Shown: in pieces, positions 11,163 to 20,822 of the stretch
How the letters are laid out: every line of letters starts with the position of its first letter
Numbering within the stretch: the stretch's first letter is position 1
NCBI GenBank assembly: GCA_963752345.1
Contig: CAVVYA010000004.1
Span: forward strand, 1-64,000
Origin: CAVVYA01 sp963752345
GTDB taxonomy: Bacteria > Pseudomonadota > Alphaproteobacteria > SMXQ01
Reading direction: 5' to 3'
DNA length: 64,000 nucleotides
The notes under the pieces: generated by a model
What the model was told of the DNA's origin: nothing
Database searches by the model: none
What the model saw: the letters and a program-made list of their open reading frames with translations, nothing else
Program-made: the position numbers and the translations under genes

Positions 11163-12262
11163 CTAGAAGCGGACCCGAGCCCATTCCTCCCAGGTTTTGA
11201 ACTCGTCTTTGAACTCGACGTAGTCCTTGACCATTTGGCGGATGTCGCGCTCGACCACGTCACCCGGCACATAATCCACGGGGTCTCCTTGCAGGACCTC
11301 CAGCCTTTCGACGAAGTCCTTGTCCTTCAACAGAGCTTCGTAGGAGGCGCGAAGCACGTTGACGAGATGATCCGGGGTCTTCGGCGGCGCCATGAAAATT
11401 TTGCTGTAGCGGTCGATGATGTTGCTGAGCGCGATGATCTTCCGCTTCTGCTCGGGATCGGTCAGCAGATCGGCCACGTAGGGAACGGAGTCGGGCATTT
11501 CGATCTCCTTGTTCCCTCTGACCTTCGTCCCCGGCGCTTCCATGACGGCGATCGGCCGGATCATGCCATCCTTGAGCCAGCCGGGCGAATGGTCGGCAGT
11601 CCGAACCACGCCGTGCCGGCGCCGCCGGGCATCCACACATTGGTATCGCCGCGCTCGAGCTCGAGAAGGCTGTCGGCGGTGCCGGCCGCGCCGGGGATGA
11701 ACTTCATCGGGATGTTCAGCCATTCCGACAGCGCGGCCATGCGCATTGCGCTGGCCTGCTGCGGCGTGCGCCAGCCCATGCGGAGGACTTCCTTGCCACC
11801 GACGGCATCGCGCAGCGTCTTGTAAGGCAGGTCCTTGTAGCCGAACAGCACGCTGACCGAGGCCACATGGGTGCCGATCATCCGGTTTTCCTCAACCTTG
11901 TACTCGGCTTGAGGAATGGTGAACTGGTTCGTGACGTTGGGGCTGCCAGTCAGCTCCAGCGTCAAGCCGTTGGGCGGGCTCTTATAGAGGCGATTGGCCG
12001 ATGCCGTGTTCGGCGTGATGTTGGTGACCTGAAACCGGGGATTGCCCGGCACGAACTTGCCCCAGTGGGCGGCGAAGTGCCGAGCCTGCAGGTCCGTCCC
12101 ACCGCCGGGACCGAACCCAACCTGGATCCGGATGGTCTTGCCAGCGTAATAGGACTTCGCATCGAAGCCGGGATCTTGAGCTTGCTGCGCTTCTTGCGCA
12201 TGCGGTGCACTGAACGTGACGCAGGTTAGTCCGGCCACAAAAAGACCAATGATCGTTTTCAC
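11163..12262 (-). CDS. tctC: tripartite tricarboxylate transporter receptor, TctC family (one frame shift)
   Basis: Periplasmic substrate-binding receptor of the Bug/TctC family. GTG 12262 is preceded by GGGGAGG at ideal spacing and opens a signal peptide (MKTIIGLFVAGLTCVTFSAPHAQ). The mature part shows YYAGKTIRIQVGFGPGGGTDLQAR, the family's nucleotide-like loop that binds carboxylates, and FIPGAAGTADSLLELERGDTN in the second lobe. Near 11587 the frame changes (FGLPTI into SPGWLKDGMIRPIAV), explained by one missing T. The C-terminus is EEWARVRF. It heads the operon with the TctA-TctB fusion and amidohydrolase. The receptor sequence is divergent from classic citrate receptors, so substrate is open. 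Confidence 0.8.
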
Positions 12263-12279
12263 GATACGCCTCCCCAATT

Positions 12280-12307
12280 TTATATTTATTATTTTTTGAA
12301 ATGTAAC
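12280..12307 (-). promoter_or_regulatory. candidate promoter upstream of tctC
   Basis: In an unusually AT-rich patch on the minus strand, TTACAT (12302-12307) and TATAAA (12280-12285) are separated by 16 bp, resembling a sigma-70 -35/-10 pair. The predicted start point would fall about 12273, inside the GGGGAGG ribosome site of tctC, so the real -10 may be the TAATAA slightly upstream. Support is by motif only. Confidence 0.3.
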
Positions 12308-12402
12308 GAAGCGCTGCTACCGGACGCAACGACGAAGGTGCCGACGATAGTTTCCAGACAGCGCCTGCGCGCAGCGCGCTAATGCAGGAGCGTTCGCGGC
12401 AG

Positions 12403-12436
12403 ACGGGAGCGTGATCGGCACGAGACACACTCCCGT
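12403..12436 (-). terminator. hairpin downstream of purH
   Basis: Imperfect inverted repeat: ACGGGAGCGTG (12403-12413) and CACACTCCCGT (12426-12436), ten of eleven positions pairing with one G-T wobble, loop of 12 bases. It starts 21 bp past the purH stop on the minus strand. No T-tract follows, so termination is an inference. Confidence 0.4.
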
Positions 12437-12456
12437 GCGGGAGATCATTTCAAGTG

Positions 12457-14048
12457 TTAGTGCCGGAAGTGCCGGACTGCCCGTGAAGACCATGGCGAGG
12501 CCGGCGTCGTCGGCGGCCTTGATCACCTCGTCGTCGCGGATCGAGCCGCCTGGCTGGATGACCGCCGTGGCGCCCGCTTCCGCCGCCGCCAACAACCCGT
12601 CGGCGAATGGGAAGAAAGCGTCGGAGGCGACCACCGAGCCCTTGGCGCGGGTCTCGCTTTCGCCGGCCGCCTTGGCCGCTTCGAGCGCTTTCCAGGCGGC
12701 GATGCGCGAGGAATCGACGCGGCTCATCTGGCCGGCGCCGATGCCCACCGTCGCGCCATCCTTGACATAGACGATGGCGTTCGACTTCACATGTTTCGCC
12801 ACGGTGAAGGCGAACAGCATGTCGCGGATCTGCGCCTCGGTCGGCTTCACCTTCGTCACGACCTTGAGGTCGGACGGTTTGAGCCGGCCGGCGTCGCGCG
12901 TCTGCAGCAGATAGCCGCCGGCGAGCGATTTCAGCACCATGCCGGGCGCGTCCGGATCGGGCAGCTTGCCGGTGGTCAGCACCCGCACGTTCTTCTTCGC
13001 CGCTAGAATCTCTCTGGCCTTGGCGTCGATGTCGGGCGCGATCACCACCTCGACGAACAGCTTGGCGATCTCGGCGGCGGTCTCGGCGTCGAGCGTCTGG
13101 TTGGCGGCGATGATGCCGCCGAAAGCCGACACCGGATCGCACGACAGCGCACGCAAGTAGGCTTCGTGCAAGCTCTTGCCGGTGGCGACACCGCACGGGT
13201 TGGCGTGCTTGATGATGGCGATGGCCGGACCATCGGTGAATTCGGCGGCGAGCTCGAGCGCCGCGTCGGTGTCGTTCAGGTTGTTGTAGCTGAGCTCCTT
13301 GCCCTGGATCTGGGTCGCCTGGGCGAGGCCCCGGCGCGGGTCGGCCGGGTTGCTGTAGAACGCGGCCGACTGGTGCGGATTCTCGCCGTAGCGCAACGCC
13401 TGCTTGAGCTCGCCCGCGAACACCGCGCGCTTGGGGAACTGCTCGCCGACCTGGCCGGCGAACCAGGTCGAGATCGCGGCGTCGTAAGCGCCGGTGCGGG
13501 CATAGGCCTGGGCGCGCCAGCTTCTTGCGCAGCGCGAGCGTCGTGGCGCCCTTGTTCGCCGTCATCTCCGCCTGCACCGTGGCGTAGTCGGCCGGATCGG
13601 TCAGCACCGCGACCCACGGATGGTTCTTCGCCGCGGCGCGGATCAGCGCCGGGCCGCCGATGTCGATGTTCTCGACGCAGGTGTCGAAGTCCGCGCCCTT
13701 GGCGACGGTCGCTTCGAACGGGTAGAGGTTGATGGCGATCAGGTCGATGGCGCCGATGCCGTGCGCTTTCATCGCCGCGACATCTTCCGCATTGTCGCGC
13801 CGCGCGAGGATGCCGCCGTGGATCGCCGGATGCAGCGTCTTGACTCGCCCATCCATCATTTCGGGAAAGCCGGTCGCCTCCGACACATCGGTGACGGAGA
13901 GGCCCGCGTCGCGCAGCGCTTTGGCGGTGCCGCCGGTCGACAGCAGCGCCACGCCCTGGCTGGCGAGAAACCTGGCGAATTCGATGAGCCCGGTCTTGTC
14001 GGAGACGGAAATCAGCGCGCGGCGAATGGGAACGAGATCGGCGGTCAT
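12457..14048 (-). CDS. purH: bifunctional AICAR transformylase/IMP cyclohydrolase (two frame shifts)
   Basis: Catalyses the last two steps of purine synthesis: formylation of AICAR, then ring closure to IMP. The N-terminal cyclohydrolase (MGS-like) domain starts ALISVSDKTGLIEFAR and has GRVKTLHPAIHGGIL. The transformylase domain shows RYGENPHQSAAFY, IIKHANPCGVA, SAFGGIIAANQ and SDAFFPFADGL. Two shifts interrupt it: near 13517 (one extra base; KKLA into AQAYAR) and near 12480, after AMVFTG. In the corrected frame the protein ends RHFRH-stop at 12457, the usual PurH terminus, so the apparent foreign C-terminal extension in the uncorrected frame is not real. ATG 14048 has GGAG seven bases upstream. 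It is last in the minus-strand series from htpX. Confidence 0.93.
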
Positions 14049-14111
14049 CGAAAGCTCCGGACAGGCCAGATGGGGCTCAGGCGAGGTTGACGAGACGGGC
14101 GGACGCACGCC

Positions 14112-16047
14112 TCAGGATGCGGCGGCGGAGATTGGCGGTTCCACAGGACGGGCGCCAGAATATTCGGGGACGAGATGGGCAATCAAGGCGAGGGTGGCCG
14201 CCGTGTCGCGCCCGCGCGCGGCGGCTTCGAGATCGTCCAGCCCGCGCGCCAAGGTGGCGGCGTCGACCGTGCGCGGGGCGGCCAGCTGAATGCCGGCGTA
14301 GCGGGTCGGGGCCAGGATCTCGGCGGTATGGAACAGCTCCTCGTTGAGCTTTTCGCCGGGCCTGAGCCCGGTGAAGGTGATCTTGACGTCGGTCTCGGGC
14401 CGCAGCCCGGCCAACCGGATCATCTGGCGCGCCGAGATCGGCGATGCGCACCGGCTCGCCCATGTCGAGCACATAGATACGCTCGCCCTGGCCCTCGGTC
14501 TCGAGGCCGAGCACGGTGGCCTCGAGAACCAGCTCGACCGCCTCGCGCACCGTCATGAAGTAGCGCTTCACCTCCGGATGGGTGACGGTCAGCGGGCCGC
14601 CCGCGGCGAGCTGGCGCTGGAACAGCGGCACCACCGAGCCGGTCGAGCCCAGCACATTGCCGAAGCGCACCGTCACGTAGTGGGTGGCGCCTTGCGCGTT
14701 GAGCAACTGGCAGCAGCATTCAGCGAGCCGCTTGGTGGCGCCCATGACGGACGACGGATTGACCGCCTTGTCGGTCGAGATCAGCACCATGGCACTGACG
14801 CCGGCGGCTTTGCAGGCCTCCGCCACGTTGCGCGTGCCGACCACGTTGGTCAGCACGCCTTCCACCGGATGGGTCTCGACCACCGGCACATGCTTGAGCG
14901 CCGCGGCATGGAACACCAGCTCCGGCCGCTCCTCGGCGATCACCGCCATGATGCGGGCGCGCTCGCGCACGTCGGCCAGGATCGAGCGGCGCCACAGGTT
15001 GGGCTTGCGCTCGGAAATCTCCAGGTCGATGGAGTAGAGCGCGTATTCCGAATGGTCGAGCAGGGTAAGTTGGGCCGGGCCGTGATCGGCGATCTGGCGC
15101 ACCAGCTCGCTGCCGATGGTGCCGCCGGCGCCGGTGACCAGCACCCGCTTGCCGACGATCATCTGGCGCATCTGGTCGCGGTCGAGCACGGTCTGCGGCC
15201 GGCCGAGCAGATCCTCGATGGCGATCGGCCGCATCTCCAGCTTGACCGGCGCGTCGCCCTGCTCGGCGCGGAAGTCGGTGAGCTTGGGCAGCCGGGCGAC
15301 GGTCAGGCCCAGCTTGTCCGCCACGTCCACCAGCTTGCGTAGGCGGGCGCCGCTGAGCGAATCCTCGGTGACGATGATGCGCTGGGGCGCGTGGCCGGCA
15401 TGGGCGAGCTTCTCCACCACGGCGGGCAGGCTGTCGAGATCGCCCAAGACCGAAAGCCCGTGAATCACGCGGCCCACGCGCGTGCCCTTGTCGTCGATCA
15501 GTCCGACCACACGATACGGTGCCTGTGGAATGTTGCTCATGGCGCGGATGAACAGTTCCGCGCCGTCGCTGGCGCCGATCAGAAGCACCGGTACCAGGCC
15601 GTGGCCGGCGGCCGGCTGGCGGCTGAAGATGCCGCGGGCGCCGCGGTCCTTGAGAATGCGATAAGCCAGACGCGAGCCGCCCATCAGGGCGACCAGCACG
15701 AACCAGTTGATCATGAGCGCTGAGCGCGGCATGGCCTGCAAGCGTGTCATGAAGAACATGCAGAACACGAAGATCAGGATCGTGAAGCCGACCGCGCGCG
15801 CGATCTGCATCATTTCGTCGATCGAGGCATAACGCCAGACGCCGCGATAGAGGCGGGTTGCGATGAATACGCATAGGGCCGCCGTCGTGAACACAACGGT
15901 GCCGAGGGTCGCCAGGTCCGGCGAATATGCGTAGAAGTCGACGCCGATGCGCAATCGCAGCGCGATCAGGAACGCGATCGCCGCCATGATGCCGTCATGC
16001 GTCAAAATGACCGCCGCGCGGAACAGCATGCGCGTCATCGGCTTCAT
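14112..16047 (-). CDS. membrane-anchored UDP-sugar 4,6-dehydratase, WbpM/PglF (CapD-like) family (one frame shift)
   Basis: Inner-membrane nucleotide-sugar dehydratase. Four N-terminal membrane segments (first ~150 residues) are followed by a CoA-binding-like domain (VPVLLIGASDGAELFIRAM) and an extended SDR domain with Rossmann motif VLVTGAGGTIGSEL, then LVFHAAALKHVPVVETHP, LISTDKAVNPSSVMGATKR and VRFGNVLGSTGSVVPLF. These are WbpM/FlaA1-type hallmarks; the family converts UDP-GlcNAc to the 4-keto-6-deoxy sugar. The frame changes near 14440 (RIADL into ARQMIRLAGL), one extra base. Upstream on the same strand lie a WbpV-like reductase and a WbpL-like transferase, so it likely supplies a 6-deoxy-HexNAc used to start a surface polysaccharide. 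Confidence 0.88.
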
Positions 16048-16141
16048 GGGGCCAGCTTCTCCATAGGACGGTTGGCTCGGGCGGAACGGCGCATATTCTT
16101 ACACATCGCGTTCCGGTGCAATCGGCCCGCCGCCTCACCGG

Positions 16142-17105
16142 TCAGGATTCGGCCCTCGAGCGGAATGCCTTGGCGGTTTCCGCGAGCGCCTGATCGGCGC
16201 GGACGGGCGGCACCCAGCCGAGCGTTTCGCGCAGCAGACGATCGTCGATCGCGAGCGAGCCGAGCAAGCGGCTCACCAAAGCGCTGCGGCCGCAAAGTCC
16301 GCCCATGCGTGCCAGAAATAGCGGTGGGATGGGAACCAGCCGGGCCGGGCGACCGAGCGCCCGGCGCAGATGGCGCACCAGGTCGGGTGTCGACAGGTCA
16401 TCACCGTCGCGCACGAGAAACGTTCCATTGGCCGCCGCCGGGTGGCTGAGACAAGTCACGATGGCGTGGGTCAGATTGGCGCGCGCGATCAGGCTGCGCC
16501 GGTTGTCGATGGCGGCGAAGGGCAACGGCAGCGCCGTGTCACACAGGCGCAGCAGGCTCGCGAAATTGCCGCCGACACCCGGGCCGTAGACCAGCGGGCT
16601 GCGCAAGACGGTGAATTCCAGTCGCGAACTCCTGCGCGACCCGGGCCAAAGCCTGCTCGGCCTGCCATTTGGTCTGGCCATAGATGTCCTCCGGCGCGGG
16701 TGCGTCGCGCTCGGTGAAGGGGGTTCCCCCGGTACGCTCGCCGTTCACCTTGACGCTGCTCAGCAACAGCATCCGCTGGACGCCTGCCGCCGCCGCGGCA
16801 CGGGCGAGCGCAGCGGTGCCATCCCGATTGACCGCGCGATAGCGCGCGGCGGTTGCGGCGTCCTCCAGGATCGGCTGATGGGCGATGCCGGCGAGGTGGG
16901 CAATCCATTCGATGCCACCGAGCGCGGCGCGCCAGTCGGTCGCGCCATCGATCTCGGCGGCCACGACGCGCGCCGGGCCGTTCCAGCGCGGCGCGTCCGC
17001 CACATGGCGGACAACGGCGGTCACGTCATGACCGGACGCCAGCAAGGCGTCCACCAGGGCGCGGCCGACGAAGCCGGCGGCGCCGGTGACGAGGACGCGG
17101 CTCAT
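16142..17105 (-). CDS. NAD-dependent epimerase/reductase, WbpV-like (one frame shift)
   Basis: Extended short-chain dehydrogenase acting on nucleotide sugars. N-terminal Rossmann motif VLVTGAAGFVGRAL; active-site YGQTK (YxxxK); SSVKVNGE supplies the conserved Ser; VLRSPLVYGPG and ANLTHAI follow. The frame changes near 16622 (VAQEF into LEFTVLRSPL), one extra base. About 320 residues, normal for WbpV/WbpK/Gne-type reductases that reduce the 4-keto intermediate made by a WbpM-type dehydratase. Its position between a WbpL-like and a WbpM-like gene supports a role making UDP-D-FucNAc or UDP-D-QuiNAc; which epimer cannot be told. Confidence 0.82.
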
Positions 17106-17129
17106 GTCATGGCGCGCGCGGCCGCGCGC

Positions 17130-18152
17130 TCACGGGCGGGCGCGGCGCCATGCGCCGGAGAGACGCCGCAGCAGCAGCGCGACGAGGGCGAGAGCCGCCG
17201 CGAGAGCCGCGAGTTTGAGGCCTGTCGCGGCATGCTCGGCGGCAATGGCGAGCGCGATCAGTGCGATGTTGGCAAAGGCGATGTCGCGCGAGACCGCCGC
17301 ATGATCGCGGCCCAGTGCGGCGGCCTGCTGGTAGAAGTGTTCGCGGTGCGCCTGCCAGATCTTGGCGCCACGCGCGGCGCGGCGCGCGAGCGTGATGGTC
17401 GCGTCGGCCAGGTAATAGAGCGGCAGGATCAGGGCGGCCGCCCAGTGGCCCGCGATGGCGGCCTGGAGCAGCAGCCAGCCAAGCGCGAAGCCGAGCGGCA
17501 CGCTGCCGACGTCGCCGAGAAACACGCGGGCGGGATGCCAATTCCACAGCAGGAAACCGAGCGCCGTGCCCGCGAGCGCCAGCGCCAGCAGGCTTTCCGT
17601 ACGCAAACCCCCGGCACCGGTGATGGCGACCAGGAACAGCCCAAGGCCGATGGTAAGGGCCTCGACACCCGAAATGCCGTCGATCCCGTCCATGAAATTG
17701 AACAGGTTGATAAACCAGATCCACAGCAGGCCGGCGGCGATGCGGTCGGCGAACGTCGGCAGCAGCCCTTGGAAGACGAGCGCGCCGGCCGGCAAGGCCG
17801 CGAGCACGATGGCGACGATGATGGCATGGCAGGCGACGCGCAGCGCGGCGGACAGATTGCGGAGATCGTCGATCCACGACAGGCCCGCCAGCGCGGCGAT
17901 TCCGGCGAGGGTCAGCCAGAAGCTCGTATCGGCCGCGGGTGTATCGGTGGCGATCAGCAGCCAGCTTGGCAGCAGGACCGCGACGACGGCGATGCCGCCG
18001 CCGCGCGGGGTCGGGCGCGCGTGACTCGACCGCTCGTTGGGATGGTCCAGAATCGCGCGTTGCTGCAGGACCTGCAGCACGGTGCGGGTCAATAGCGCCG
18101 TCACGCTTGCGGTACCGGCGAAAACGAGCACCCAGAACCAGGCGCCGCTCAT
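17130..18152 (-). CDS. undecaprenyl-phosphate HexNAc-1-P transferase, WbpL/WecA/MraY superfamily
   Basis: Polytopic membrane enzyme that moves a sugar-1-phosphate from UDP-sugar to undecaprenyl phosphate, starting assembly of a surface polysaccharide. Superfamily motifs are present in order: LDHPNERSSHARPTPRGGG near the N-terminus, SWIDDLRNLS, the catalytic FNFMDGIDGISG, FLGDVGSVPLGF, and the cytosolic HREHFYQ in place of the usual HxHH loop. About 340 residues with roughly ten membrane segments. ATG 18152 is chosen because similarity starts there. It lies 24 bp upstream of the WbpV-like gene. In Pseudomonas, WbpL, WbpV and WbpM act together; I infer the same partnership here. Confidence 0.87.
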   Translation of the reverse strand: MSGAWFWVLVFAGTASVTALLTRTVLQVLQQRAILDHPNERSSHARPTPRGGGIAVVAVLLPSWLLIATDTPAADTSFWLTLAGIAALAGLSWIDDLRNLSAALRVACHAIIVAIVLAALPAGALVFQGLLPTFADRIAAGLLWIWFINLFNFMDGIDGISGVEALTIGLGLFLVAITGAGGLRTESLLALALAGTALGFLLWNWHPARVFLGDVGSVPLGFALGWLLLQAAIAGHWAAALILPLYYLADATITLARRAARGAKIWQAHREHFYQQAAALGRDHAAVSRDIAFANIALIALAIAAEHAATGLKLAALAAALALVALLLRRLSGAWRRARP

Positions 18153-18216
18153 GACGCGCGAAAGCCCCGCCGCGCGGCCGTGTGCGAATTGGTGTGCGCG
18201 ATCGGGACGGAGTCCG

Positions 18217-20070
18217 TCATCGGTCGCCGACCCGGCGCAGCGCCCATTTGATGGTGGCGCCTTCGGGACCGATGTCGCCCGCGACCGTGATCTGCTCGCA
18301 GCGGCGCGGTTCGCCGCGCTGGCCGAGATAGACACTTTCCTCGAGCGCCGGCGGCCGCGCAGCGCCGGCCGAACGGAAACGCCAGCCGCCGCCCGACAGG
18401 CGAAGCAGGACCGCCGCGCCATCCTGCACGAGAGACGCGCGCACGGTCGGATGCAGGTGGAAGCGGATGGTGAAGGGCTTGCCGAGCGTGTCCGCCCGGA
18501 CCTGGGAGGCGCCCTCGGGCAGCGCCAGGATATCCTCGCCGCGCAGATCGTCGCCGTTGGGCGACAGGTACAAGCGCCGGCGATGGATCAGCCCGAACGG
18601 CTTGAGGTAGCCATCGTGACTGCCTTCGAGCCACACTGCGCCGTCCGCCTCGTCGCGCCGGCAGGCGACACGCTCCGGCCGACGCCCGATGATGCGGCCG
18701 AGCGGCCGCGCCGGGCCGCCGAACCAGCCGTCGTCGTCGAAGATATCCGTCGAATTGGTGTCGGCGATGGTCAGGGTCGAATGGGCGAGGCTCGATTGCA
18801 TGGCGCGCCGCCATGTGGCCGAGCCGCCGATGCTGGCACCGCCATTGACGATCAGCCGTTCCTTGCCGACGCTCATCTCGCAGCTCAGCGTGCCGGCGAA
18901 GCAATGGGATTCATTGCCCGGCGCCGGCGGCGCGCCGACATCGACCAGCAACAGCGTGCGATTGGCGGATACCCGCTCGAACGCGCTGTGCGGCGCCGAG
19001 GCGAGCGGCTTGCCCTTGGCGTCGGCTTGGGTGAGCACCAGGTCGATCAACCAGGCTTCGCTCTCGATGCTGTCGTTGAACAGCGCCAAGGCGCCGTCGC
19101 CATGGCGGAAAAAGCGCAGCATCGGCGCCATGCGGTCGATCGCGGTCTGCAGCCCGTCGGGAATCTCCCACTGCGCGGCGGCGAGCGTGGCGCGCATGTC
19201 GACCAGGTCGCGCAACACCGAAAGCTGGCGGCGCGGGCTGCGCTCCACATGGCCGCCGTCGCCCAGCACCTGGGCGCGCAATTCGCGTTCGAGCAAGTGC
19301 GTGGCACGGGCCATCCGCTTGTCGCCGAGCGACAGGCAGGCTGCGGCGTAGATCAATCCCTTGATGGCGCCGAGCAGGCGCGAACCGGTGAGATCGCCGG
19401 GCACGGTGCGCTGCAGATGGCGTGCCTGGCGGGCCAGGCTATCGTGAAAGCGCGTGGAAAAATCCGCATCGGCGCCGGTGAGCAGAAAATCGGCCATCGA
19501 CATCCAGCTGCACAGGCGCGTCGCCATCACATCGGCGCGCCACGGCAAAGCACTCCACTTGCCGTGCTGGGCGATCCAATCGGCGACCATGGCGCGCGCC
19601 CACAGGCGCGGCGGTTCGCCCCCCACGATCCGCATATCCTTGAGCCATGCGAAGCTGTGGAGCGCGCCGCGCCAGGTCACATCGGTACCGGCCGGCGCCC
19701 AGACGAAGGCCGCGCGCGGCGTCGCCTCCGCCGCTTCGCCCCGCGCACCGGCTTCCTCGGCGAGGATCGCAACCGTGCGGCCGGCGAAGGTGAACTCGCC
19801 GCCGAGTATGGTGCGGCCGTGGTCGGCATCGCCGGGCCAGGGATCGGGTGGCACGACGCGCAGCGCGCTCGGGCCGCGGCGGGCCAGCGTCGCACCATAA
19901 CCAGGCAGCGCGAAGACCAGCCCGCGGGCGGCGCTGGCGACGCTGCGCAGAGTCAGCGGAAAAGGCCGCTGCAGGGCGGCGGAGAATTTGGCGAGACGCT
20001 GATTGCCGGCGGTTGCCGCGTCATCCGAGGTTTGACCGGTGCGGGTTGCCGTGGTGCCGTCCGCCGCCAT
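18217..20070 (-). CDS. heparinase II/III family protein (polysaccharide lyase-like)
   Basis: About 617 residues with an alpha/alpha toroid N-terminal half and a C-terminal heparinase II/III-like beta-sandwich half, beginning about NGGASIGGSATWRRAMQSS and including the family stretch LAHSTLTIADTNSTDIFDDD and WLEGSHDGYLKPFGLIHRRR. The known lyases of the fold cleave uronic-acid polysaccharides; alphaproteobacterial members between rpe and purH are common but uncharacterised. No clear signal peptide is seen, which leaves location open. ATG 20070 lies 19 bp after the rpe stop. The downstream WbpL/V/M set makes a role in surface-polysaccharide turnover plausible. Confidence 0.8.
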   Translation of the reverse strand: MAADGTTATRTGQTSDDAATAGNQRLAKFSAALQRPFPLTLRSVASAARGLVFALPGYGATLARRGPSALRVVPPDPWPGDADHGRTILGGEFTFAGRTVAILAEEAGARGEAAEATPRAAFVWAPAGTDVTWRGALHSFAWLKDMRIVGGEPPRLWARAMVADWIAQHGKWSALPWRADVMATRLCSWMSMADFLLTGADADFSTRFHDSLARQARHLQRTVPGDLTGSRLLGAIKGLIYAAACLSLGDKRMARATHLLERELRAQVLGDGGHVERSPRRQLSVLRDLVDMRATLAAAQWEIPDGLQTAIDRMAPMLRFFRHGDGALALFNDSIESEAWLIDLVLTQADAKGKPLASAPHSAFERVSANRTLLLVDVGAPPAPGNESHCFAGTLSCEMSVGKERLIVNGGASIGGSATWRRAMQSSLAHSTLTIADTNSTDIFDDDGWFGGPARPLGRIIGRRPERVACRRDEADGAVWLEGSHDGYLKPFGLIHRRRLYLSPNGDDLRGEDILALPEGASQVRADTLGKPFTIRFHLHPTVRASLVQDGAAVLLRLSGGGWRFRSAGAARPPALEESVYLGQRGEPRRCEQITVAGDIGPEGATIKWALRRVGDR

Positions 20071-20089
20071 GCCGGGCGTACCCTTGCGA

Positions 20090-20755
20090 TCAACGACCGC
20101 CGCGCAGGCGGCGGATATTGTCGGCGTAAGCGTTGGCGCCGCCCTGGAAGGTGGCGGTGCCGGCGACCAGCACGTCGGCGCCGGCGGCGATCGCCTTGGC
20201 CGCCGTCTCGGCATTGATGCCGCCGTCGACTTCGAGGTCGATGGTCCGCCCGCTGGCATCGATGCGATTGCGCAGGGCCTTGATCTTGTCGATCTGCGAG
20301 CCGATGAAGCTCTGGCCGCCGAAGCCGGGATTGACCGCCATCACCAGGATGAGATCGATATCGCCCAGCACATAATCGACGAGATCGACCGGCGTCGCCG
20401 GATTGAGCGATACACCGGCCTTCTTGCCGAGCGATTTGATGAGCTGCAGCGTGCGGTGGAGATGCGGGCCGGCTTCCGGATGCACCGTGATGATGTCCGC
20501 GCCGGCGTCGGCGAACTGCGCCACGAACGGATCGACCGGCGAGATCATCAGATGGACGTCGAACGGCTTGTCGCTATAGGGGCGCAGCGCCTTGACGACC
20601 GAGGGGCCGATGGTCAGATTCGGCACGAAATGGCCGTCCATCACGTCGACATGGATGTAGTCGGCGCCCGCCGTCGTGACGGCCTTCACCTCTTCGCCGA
20701 GACGGGCGAAATCGGCGGAAAGAATCGAGGGCGCGATACGGGTCGGCTGCTGCAC
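20090..20755 (-). CDS. rpe: ribulose-phosphate 3-epimerase
   Basis: Interconverts ribulose 5-phosphate and xylulose 5-phosphate in the cytosol (pentose phosphate and, in autotrophs, Calvin cycles). Full-length TIM barrel of 221 residues: IAPSILSADFARLGEE, the metal site YIHVDVMDGHFVPN, PFDVHLMI, VMAVNPGFGGQSFI and the phosphate-binding LEVDGGINAETA / ADVLVAGTATF. The gene is intact. It sits between rsmB (67 bp upstream) and the heparinase gene (19 bp downstream), all on the minus strand. Confidence 0.97.
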   Translation of the reverse strand: MQQPTRIAPSILSADFARLGEEVKAVTTAGADYIHVDVMDGHFVPNLTIGPSVVKALRPYSDKPFDVHLMISPVDPFVAQFADAGADIITVHPEAGPHLHRTLQLIKSLGKKAGVSLNPATPVDLVDYVLGDIDLILVMAVNPGFGGQSFIGSQIDKIKALRNRIDASGRTIDLEVDGGINAETAAKAIAAGADVLVAGTATFQGGANAYADNIRRLRGGR

Positions 20756-20822
20756 GAGCTTTTCGTATCAGCTTAAGGAAAGCGCCGCAAGGCGGCATCC
20801 GTCCGTCGCGTGCGGCACCCGT

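Noticed and set aside
12317..12475. Apparent novel ~50-residue C-terminal extension on PurH replacing the normal end
   Set aside because: One base correction near 12480 restores RHFRH followed by a stop at 12457, the usual PurH terminus.
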